Assembly: GCA_024762915.1 (NCBI GenBank)
Contig: JANTGL010000167.1
Span: forward strand, 1-6,112
Direction: 5' to 3'
DNA length: 6,112 bases
From: Bacteroidales bacterium
Lineage (GTDB): Bacteria; Bacteroidota; Bacteroidia; Bacteroidales; JAADGE01
A model generated the notes under the pieces. It was not told the DNA's origin. It did no database searches and was given only the letters and a program-made list of their open reading frames with translations. Position 1 is the stretch's first letter. Each line of letters starts with the position of its first letter. A program made the position numbers and the translations under genes. Positions 1-4,485 of the stretch are shown piece after piece.

Positions 1-170
1 TAACTGATGTGATTTTTATCGGCTGCTGCCTGAATAGAACCCTCATTATCAATATCTTTCAATAAATCAAGCACTTTTTTTCCGAGAATTTCGGTTCCGT
101 CTTTCTGAGACAACCAAAATTTATAGTTTAAAAAAACATCGAAATATTTTGAACCTTTTGAACCCGCCAT
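1..170 (-). CDS. modE: ModE-type winged helix-turn-helix regulator, 5' part only
   Basis: The 56 complete codons read from an ATG at 170-168 to the left window edge encode the N-terminal DNA-binding region of a ModE-like molybdate/tungstate-responsive regulator. Residues about 31-56 carry the family's pattern: a helix with VLDLLKDID, then the turn motif EGSIQAAADKNHIS. The last partial codon begins TA and probably encodes Tyr, giving the ISY seen in E. coli ModE. Residues about 13-29 (FLNYKFWLSQKDGTEIL) resemble the short strand region before the ModE helix-turn-helix. The gene lies 48 bases after wtpC on the same strand, with its own operator and promoter between them, so autoregulation is likely. 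ModE proteins dimerise and usually repress molybdate/tungstate uptake genes when the oxyanion is bound. Because the gene is cut, I cannot tell whether a C-terminal Mop/TOBE oxyanion-binding domain is present; many relatives are DNA-binding domain only. Confidence 0.75.
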   Translation of the reverse strand, partial: MAGSKGSKYFDVFLNYKFWLSQKDGTEILGKKVLDLLKDIDNEGSIQAAADKNHIS

Positions 171-183
171 TATTTTAAAATTT

Positions 184-207
184 CAATATGCAAATATAAA
201 CATATCG
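184..207 (-). promoter_or_regulatory. Candidate ModE-type operator 1, before the regulator gene
   Basis: On the plus strand this reads CAATATG, ten bases, CATATCG. It is an inverted repeat with 7-base arms and one arm mismatch from the perfect copy at 4434-4457. It ends 13 bases before the ATG of the regulator gene. Positions 186-213 match 4323-4350 at 27 of 28 bases, far beyond chance for otherwise unrelated intergenic DNA. Its role as the regulator's own binding site is inferred from position and from the resemblance of arm spacing to the E. coli ModE site. Confidence 0.65.
191..198 (-). promoter_or_regulatory. Bacteroidota -7 promoter element for the regulator gene
   Basis: The minus strand reads TATATTTG, which fits the Bacteroidota -7 consensus TAnnTTTG, and it sits wholly inside the spacer of operator 1. 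Transcription would start near 185-187 and give a leader of about 15-17 bases before the ATG at 170. I see no TTTG at the expected -33 distance, so the promoter may be weak. A protein bound to the palindrome would cover it. Confidence 0.5.
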
Positions 208-218
208 GATAAATGTGA

Positions 219-1265
219 TTAATTTTTTCGAATAAATTTCACGGAATTTGCTTTAAAACTCAGCCAAATTTCTTTACCTTCTTCTAAATTAAGTTTTTCC
301 GAAGATACATTCGTAATTTGTACAGACAAAACAATATCGATATTAATTATGACTTCCGTGCCGAAACGCGAAGGGATAATATGGTCAATTATTCCTTTAA
401 AATTATTTACGGCACTCGACACTTGTTTTTTTTCGGATAAAATAATTGTATCATTCGGAATTATAATGTAACCTTCGCACTTCTTTTCGGACGGTTGAGC
501 ATGAATTTCCAATTTTTTATTTACGAAAACTTTATTTGATGAAACATATTCGGCTTTAAAGAAATTTTTTATTCCGGTTAAGTTCGCAATAAACTCCGAT
601 TTCGGCCGATTGAAAATCTCGCTCGGTTTTCCTTCCTGTATAAGTTTTCCTGAATTAATAACGGCAATTTTGTTTGCTAAACTCAAAGCTTCTTCATAAT
701 CGTGTGTAATATGAATGACGGTTTGTCCGGCTTTATTTAATTTTCTTAATAAATTCCTTAAATTATCTTTCAAAAGAACATCCAGAGAACCCAAAGGTTC
801 ATCCAAAAGCAATAATTTCGGTTTGGTAATTAAAGTTCGAGCTAAAGCAACTCGCTGTAATTCACCGCCTGACAGTTCGTTTACTTTTCTTTTCAGCAAA
901 TGTAAAATACCGGTTTGTTCCGCTTGAAAAGTTACTTTATTTTTAATCGTCTGTTTTGAAAAACCTTTCTTTTTAATCGGGTAAGCTATATTATTAAAAA
1001 CATTCAAATGAGGAAAAACGGCATAATCTTGAAATACCAATCCGATATCTCTTTTTTGAATACTGTGTTTTGTTATGTCTTCGGAATTAAAAAATATGTT
1101 TCCGGAATTCGGTTGTATCAGTCCGCTCAGCAATTCCAATATAACCGATTTTCCGGCACCAGATTCTCCCAAAATAACGTAATAATCGCCTTTCTGAACC
1201 GTAATCGAAAAATTTTTCAATGAAAATTCTCCGAGTTTAATATTTATATTTCTCAGTTCAAGCAT
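219..1265 (-). CDS. wtpC: Tungstate/molybdate ABC transporter ATP-binding protein WtpC
   Basis: This 348-residue cytoplasmic ATPase powers oxyanion import through WtpB. All nucleotide-binding motifs are present: Walker A GESGAGKS (33-40), Q-loop glutamine 79 (FQDYAVFPH), signature LSGGELQR (131-138), Walker B LLLLDE (151-156), D-loop SLD (160-162) and switch histidine 188 (ITHD). After residue about 230 comes a C-terminal region whose last part (about 288-345) has the beta-rich pattern of a Mop/TOBE domain, as in ModC/WtpC proteins. In relatives this domain can bind oxyanion and inhibit the transporter; whether it does so here is not visible. The ATG follows the wtpB stop codon with no base between, so the two are probably translationally coupled. 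The substrate call rests on the WtpA and WtpB neighbours, because the ATPase alone would also fit sulfate, spermidine or iron importers. Confidence 0.9.
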   Translation of the reverse strand: MLELRNINIKLGEFSLKNFSITVQKGDYYVILGESGAGKSVILELLSGLIQPNSGNIFFNSEDITKHSIQKRDIGLVFQDYAVFPHLNVFNNIAYPIKKKGFSKQTIKNKVTFQAEQTGILHLLKRKVNELSGGELQRVALARTLITKPKLLLLDEPLGSLDVLLKDNLRNLLRKLNKAGQTVIHITHDYEEALSLANKIAVINSGKLIQEGKPSEIFNRPKSEFIANLTGIKNFFKAEYVSSNKVFVNKKLEIHAQPSEKKCEGYIIIPNDTIILSEKKQVSSAVNNFKGIIDHIIPSRFGTEVIINIDIVLSVQITNVSSEKLNLEEGKEIWLSFKANSVKFIRKN

Positions 1266-2063
1266 TTATATTGATTTATTCACTCTAATTTGATTTTTCT
1301 TACTTGCCAACATCCGAAACAAAACAAAAATCGCGACGCAAACAACAATAAAAACCACCGAAACCGGGCGTGCATATTTCAGACCGAATGCTCCGAAACG
1401 TTCATAAATTAATACCGGTGTAACCATCGGGTGATATGCGACAATAACAATTGCACCGAATTCACTCATTCCTCTGGCAAACATCATCACTAAACCCGAA
1501 ACAATATTCCGCCAAGCCAAAGGCAAAGAAATTGTAAAAAATACTCTGACCGGCGATGCTTTCAAACTTAATGCCGCCTGTTCCAAACGTAAAGGAACGG
1601 ATTTAAACCCGTCGTGTGCGGCATTGATTAAAAACGGTACACTGACAAAAGCCATTGCTAATCCGATACCGACCGGATGTCCGACAAAATTTAACCCGAA
1701 AGAATCAGCCGTTTTTCCGATAATTGAATCTCTTGAAATAATGCCGAGAATGGCAATTCCTGCTGCCGAATGCGGTATAACAATCGGTAAATCGATTATC
1801 CCGAGAACCAATCTTTTAAATAAAAATTCTTTTCGAGCCAATAACCAGGCAAAAGGAATTGACATAAAAGCAAAAATTATTGTTGCCGCCATTGAAATTC
1901 CGATCGTTAAACCGATACTGTTTCGTACTTCTGTATCATGAACGGTTTCGATAATCTCATTTGAAGAAGTCGCAAAAAACATTCCGAGTAAAGGTCCTAT
2001 TATAAACAACAGAACCACTCCGCCGAGCATTATAAAAATAATATGCAACAAATTAAATTTCAA
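1266..2063 (-). CDS. wtpB: Tungstate/molybdate ABC transporter permease WtpB
   Basis: This inner-membrane permease has 265 residues if read from the TTG at 2063-2061. Hydrophobic segments at about 7-30, 50-76, 84-109, 131-149, 185-209 and 235-252 suggest six membrane spans. The cytoplasmic EAA coupling loop is clear (EQAALSLKASPVRVFFTISL, 161-180), followed by ARGMSEFGAIVIVAYHPM (196-213) and PVLIYERFGAFGL, both strongly typical of WtpB/ModB proteins. Start choice is open. TTG at 2063 leaves only 3 bases after the porin stop and gives a full first span. The first ATG (2030-2028, residue 12) would shorten that span to a still plausible MLGGVVLLFIIGPLLG. Neither has a recognisable ribosome-binding site. 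The gene abuts wtpC and most likely shares one mRNA with wtpA and the porin. Confidence 0.88.
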   Translation of the reverse strand: MKFNLLHIIFIMLGGVVLLFIIGPLLGMFFATSSNEIIETVHDTEVRNSIGLTIGISMAATIIFAFMSIPFAWLLARKEFLFKRLVLGIIDLPIVIPHSAAGIAILGIISRDSIIGKTADSFGLNFVGHPVGIGLAMAFVSVPFLINAAHDGFKSVPLRLEQAALSLKASPVRVFFTISLPLAWRNIVSGLVMMFARGMSEFGAIVIVAYHPMVTPVLIYERFGAFGLKYARPVSVVFIVVCVAIFVLFRMLASKKNQIRVNKSI

Positions 2064-2066
2064 AGC

Positions 2067-3326
2067 TTAGTTATTTTTGACGGTAAAAAGTGTCGGGTCA
2101 ATGGTTACCATCAGATAAAACCAATGGTTCCAAAGGTTTATATTGCCCGTTTTAATTATTTCCGCCGATTTGGTTCCCAGAATAAATGAATATCCGGCTT
2201 CCAAAGCAATATCATTAGCGAAATCTTGCTTGTAAACAAAATCAATTTCATTTCCGAGAAACTTATCAATTACCTTTCCGTTGTATAAATAATTATTTTC
2301 AAGCATAAAATAATGATATTCAGCTGATATACTTGATGATTTGACAAATCTTAAATCGGCTTTTAAATAACTGTCAATAAATCCGGCTCCGTTGGTTGTT
2401 GCAGGCAAACTGAAATAATCTATCCGCCCGTTAAATTTATGCTTAGCACCGTATAAAATATCAAAAGCATGATTCGTGGTATTCAAAGAATCCAAACCGT
2501 TATTTCCGCTTTTAATTTCATTCCCTGCGATGATATTAATTTTATCGGAAACTTTATATAAGAAATCAAGATTGGTATAAAATGCTTTTATATTTTGCCC
2601 GCTTTGCAATTTCCCGCTTTGTCCTAAAAGTCTGCCGGTCACACGGAATTTATCATTTTTAAATTCCGGAATTAATCCGTATGTAAAACGAAAATGCTGC
2701 TTTTCGGGATTTGATAAATCTTGAAATCCGTCAGAAATATTAAAAGATGCAATTGAGAATTTTTTAAATTCCTTACTAATCCAAAAAATATTCAACGATT
2801 TATAAAAAGAATCAGACCAATAATAATCCGTACCGAATTTATTTTGTGACGATTGATTCCAAGCCGAAACTAAATCAATTGTCCAACCTTTGTTAATATA
2901 ATCCGCTTTTAATGCATCATGTGACGCACCAATTTGATTCCAATTTACCGGAGATATCAAACGATTGTTATCATAATTCAACGCTTGTCTTCCGAATTTT
3001 ACGGACCAAAAATCATTGATTTTTATTTTTGCCCAAGCTTCATTCAAACCCATAGAAGCAAGATCTTTTTTCCAAACCTGATCGCCCCAAACTCTATAAT
3101 CAAAAATTGAAAGTTTTGTTTCAATCTTCTCGGTTTTGTATGAAAAATTCAATCGTGTTCTTTGCGAAACAAAAGCAGCGGCAACAGTTGTATCATTTCT
3201 AAATGTGCCGTATCCGTTTCGGTATTCAAATCTCGGGCGAATGACACCTTGAATTTTAAATTGACCGAAAACGGAAGCATTTATCAATAAAAAAGTTAAA
3301 AAAAAGAGTAATTTTCCGGATTTCAT
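2067..3326 (-). CDS. Outer-membrane beta-barrel porin, alginate-export-like, in the wtp operon
   Basis: The 419-residue protein has a clear signal peptide (MKSGKLLFFLTFLLINASVFG, cut probably after residue 21). The rest shows alternating polar/hydrophobic strands rich in Tyr, Phe and Trp, as in outer-membrane barrels. Motifs resemble the alginate-export-type porin family: IRPRFEYRNGYG (29-40), SQRTRLNFSY (54-63) and FGRQALNYDNNRL (111-123), then W129 and HDALKADY (136-143). No TonB box or plug domain is visible, so passive diffusion is expected rather than TonB-dependent uptake. The gene sits between wtpA (3-base gap) and wtpB (3-base gap to the TTG start), so it is almost certainly co-transcribed with the oxyanion transporter. 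I infer that it lets tungstate or molybdate cross the outer membrane. Its family is also linked to other anionic or small organic substrates, so the substrate rests on context only. Confidence 0.75.
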   Translation of the reverse strand: MKSGKLLFFLTFLLINASVFGQFKIQGVIRPRFEYRNGYGTFRNDTTVAAAFVSQRTRLNFSYKTEKIETKLSIFDYRVWGDQVWKKDLASMGLNEAWAKIKINDFWSVKFGRQALNYDNNRLISPVNWNQIGASHDALKADYINKGWTIDLVSAWNQSSQNKFGTDYYWSDSFYKSLNIFWISKEFKKFSIASFNISDGFQDLSNPEKQHFRFTYGLIPEFKNDKFRVTGRLLGQSGKLQSGQNIKAFYTNLDFLYKVSDKINIIAGNEIKSGNNGLDSLNTTNHAFDILYGAKHKFNGRIDYFSLPATTNGAGFIDSYLKADLRFVKSSSISAEYHYFMLENNYLYNGKVIDKFLGNEIDFVYKQDFANDIALEAGYSFILGTKSAEIIKTGNINLWNHWFYLMVTIDPTLFTVKNN

Positions 3327-3329
3327 AAT

Positions 3330-4304
3330 TTATTGTTTTGCGTATTTTTTTAAAGATTCGGGAATATCATTATAAGTTTCACTTTTCGAAGGAATTAAAG
3401 ACGGTTGCCCGTTATTTTCCATGATTTTCAATCCTTTTTCTTTTGAGAACAAGAATTGAAGAAATTTTTCAGCTAAAACGGGATTCGGAGCATTTTTAGG
3501 AATGGTGATGCCGTATACCATAGGAGCGCCTTTTTTAGTCATTATCTCCCCCGGTGCTTTTCCGGAAATATCAACACTTACGGTATTATAATAATCTTTC
3601 AAATTCGGATTTTTCAGATTAACAGAATCCGGCAATATCAAAAACTTTAATCCGTGTTGCTGTGCAACCGAACGATACAAAAAAATATAATCAATATTCC
3701 CGGTTTCAAGTAAAGCCAACAAATCAGTTTCTTTCGGGCGAATATAATTAAGATCTTTTGCCAATATTTTATCGGCGAAACCGGTTTTTTTATAAAATTG
3801 TTCCGCTAATTTACAAGTCAATACTGCCCGATAACCGCAGGGATCCGAATTCGGATCGGATCGACCGAATGCCACTTCTTTTTTCAACAGAATATCATAC
3901 CAGTTGTTTTGATTTATTTTATCGGCATAATTTGAATCATCATTATAAACAACAGTCATTTCATTGCTTGCAAATTTGATGTTCCAATCGGCAAATTCGG
4001 GAATTAATAACTTATTGATAACCGTATAATCCGCCGAAGCCATAATATCACATTTTTTATGCAAATCCGTAATTTTTCTTGCACATTTTCTGCTGCCGTC
4101 CGCTTCAAGGATGATTTTCACATTCGGGTTTTCCTTTTCAAATTCACCGGCTATTTCCTTAAACGGAACAGATAAACTTCCCGCATGGAAAATTATCAAT
4201 TCTTGTTTTTCAGTGTGTTTTTGTTTCGAATTTTCAGTATTACATGAAAATAATACACTGAAAGACGACAATATTAAAAAACACAATATTTTGAATAATC
4301 TCAT
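3330..4304 (-). CDS. wtpA: Tungstate/molybdate-binding lipoprotein WtpA
   Basis: This is a 324-residue periplasmic solute-binding protein of the WtpA (archaeal-type ModA) family. Residues 1-21 (MRLFKILCFLILSSFSVLFSC) form a lipoprotein signal with Cys21 as the likely lipidated residue. Family motifs follow in order: IIFHAGSLSVPF (37-48), ADGSR (68-72), MASADY (88-93), FASNEM (111-116), FGRSDPNSDPCGYR (146-159), KETDLLALLETGNIDY (191-206) and YRSVAQQHGLKF (210-221). Ser43 and Ser71 and the acidic residues in the DPNSDPCGYR segment are the likely oxyanion contacts. I chose the ATG at 4304-4302. An in-frame ATG at 4340 would add 12 residues, but it lies inside the operator and upstream of the predicted transcription start, and it would put MFIFAYPKKILI ahead of a normal signal peptide. 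wtpA is first in the operon. Tungstate versus molybdate preference cannot be decided from sequence. Confidence 0.88.
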   Translation of the reverse strand: MRLFKILCFLILSSFSVLFSCNTENSKQKHTEKQELIIFHAGSLSVPFKEIAGEFEKENPNVKIILEADGSRKCARKITDLHKKCDIMASADYTVINKLLIPEFADWNIKFASNEMTVVYNDDSNYADKINQNNWYDILLKKEVAFGRSDPNSDPCGYRAVLTCKLAEQFYKKTGFADKILAKDLNYIRPKETDLLALLETGNIDYIFLYRSVAQQHGLKFLILPDSVNLKNPNLKDYYNTVSVDISGKAPGEIMTKKGAPMVYGITIPKNAPNPVLAEKFLQFLFSKEKGLKIMENNGQPSLIPSKSETYNDIPESLKKYAKQ

Positions 4305-4320
4305 AATTAATATTTTTTTC

Positions 4321-4344
4321 GGATATGCAAAGATAAACATATCG
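4321..4344 (-). promoter_or_regulatory. Candidate ModE-type operator 2, before wtpA
   Basis: The plus strand reads GGATATG, ten bases, CATATCG, which is the same 24-bp inverted repeat as at 184-207 and 4434-4457 with one arm mismatch. It ends 16 bases before the wtpA ATG at 4304 and overlaps the predicted promoter, so binding should block transcription of the transporter operon. The adjacent GGATAAA on the distal side is also shared with copy 1. Binding by the ModE-like protein is inferred. Confidence 0.65.
4328..4335 (-). promoter_or_regulatory. Bacteroidota -7 promoter element for the wtp operon
   Basis: The minus strand reads TATCTTTG, fitting TAnnTTTG, inside the spacer of operator 2. 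Transcription would begin near 4322-4324, about 20 bases before the wtpA ATG at 4304. I find no good TTTG at the -33 distance. This position argues against using the upstream in-frame ATG at 4340 as the wtpA start. Confidence 0.5.
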
Positions 4345-4353
4345 GATAAAGGA

Positions 4354-4375
4354 AAATATGTTTTATATCATATTT
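4354..4375. promoter_or_regulatory. Perfect 7-base inverted repeat with 8-base spacer, possible auxiliary site
   Basis: AAATATG, eight bases (TTTTATAT), CATATTT. The inner ATATG/CATAT match the operator arms, but the spacer is 8 instead of 10 and the outer C/G are missing. Its centre is 32 bp from the centre of operator 2, about three helical turns. It could be a weak extra binding site. In such AT-rich DNA it could also be chance. Confidence 0.25.
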
Positions 4376-4418
4376 AATTATCATTTCATTCTTAATTCCT
4401 TGTCATTTATTAGTATCA

Positions 4419-4450
4419 TTTGGTAATCAAATGCGATATGTATATATTTG
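4419..4450 (+). promoter_or_regulatory. Bacteroidota-type promoter for the dehydrogenase gene
   Basis: TTTG at 4419-4422 is followed after 20 bases by TATATTTG at 4443-4450. Sequence and spacing both match the Bacteroidota sigma-factor consensus (TTTG, about 19-21 bases, TAnnTTTG). Transcription would start near 4455-4457, giving a leader of about 30 bases. The -7 element is the spacer of operator 3. This is the most complete of the three promoters in the window. Confidence 0.65.
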
Positions 4451-4457
4451 CATATCG
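4434..4457 (+). promoter_or_regulatory. Candidate ModE-type operator 3, perfect copy, before the dehydrogenase gene
   Basis: CGATATG, ten bases (TATATATTTG), CATATCG: both 7-base arms are perfect complements. It ends 28 bases before the ATG at 4486, overlaps the -7 element of the plus-strand promoter and lies 113 bp centre-to-centre from operator 2. It may control the dehydrogenase gene, take part in looping for the wtp operon, or both. The arm-plus-spacing pattern CGATAT-N12-ATATCG has the same geometry as the E. coli modA ModE site as I remember it (CGTTAT-N12-ATAACG). Confidence 0.65.
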
Positions 4458-4485
4458 ATTTAAAAACAAACTTAATTCAAATAAA

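Noticed and set aside
171..218. Terminator between wtpC and the regulator gene
   Set aside because: The only inverted repeat here is the operator-like palindrome, which is AT-rich with a 10-base loop and no following T-run on the minus strand, so it is not a convincing intrinsic terminator.
715..1223. Plus-strand open frames of about 70 codons at 715-927 and 1008-1223
   Set aside because: They lie entirely inside wtpC on the opposite strand, have no recognisable domain or promoter, and are antisense shadows of a well-supported gene.
1624..1941. Plus-strand open frame of 105 codons
   Set aside because: It is fully antisense to wtpB, its composition reflects the reverse complement of membrane-span codons, and it shows no known motif.
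186..4350. The 27-of-28 base match between 186-213 and 4323-4350 as ends of a mobile element or duplication
   Set aside because: The copies are in direct orientation, have no transposase between them, flank a coherent operon and coincide exactly with palindromic promoter sites, so regulatory reuse explains them better.
3758..4377. Plus-strand open frames at 3758-3979 and 4111-4377
   Set aside because: Both are antisense to wtpA. The second runs through the operator-promoter region, and neither shows a plausible protein signature.
4305..4485. Molybdenum-cofactor riboswitch or other structured leader before wtpA
   Set aside because: The inferred wtpA leader is only about 20 bases and the pruA leader about 30, too short for a riboswitch, and no GC-rich conserved stem is visible.
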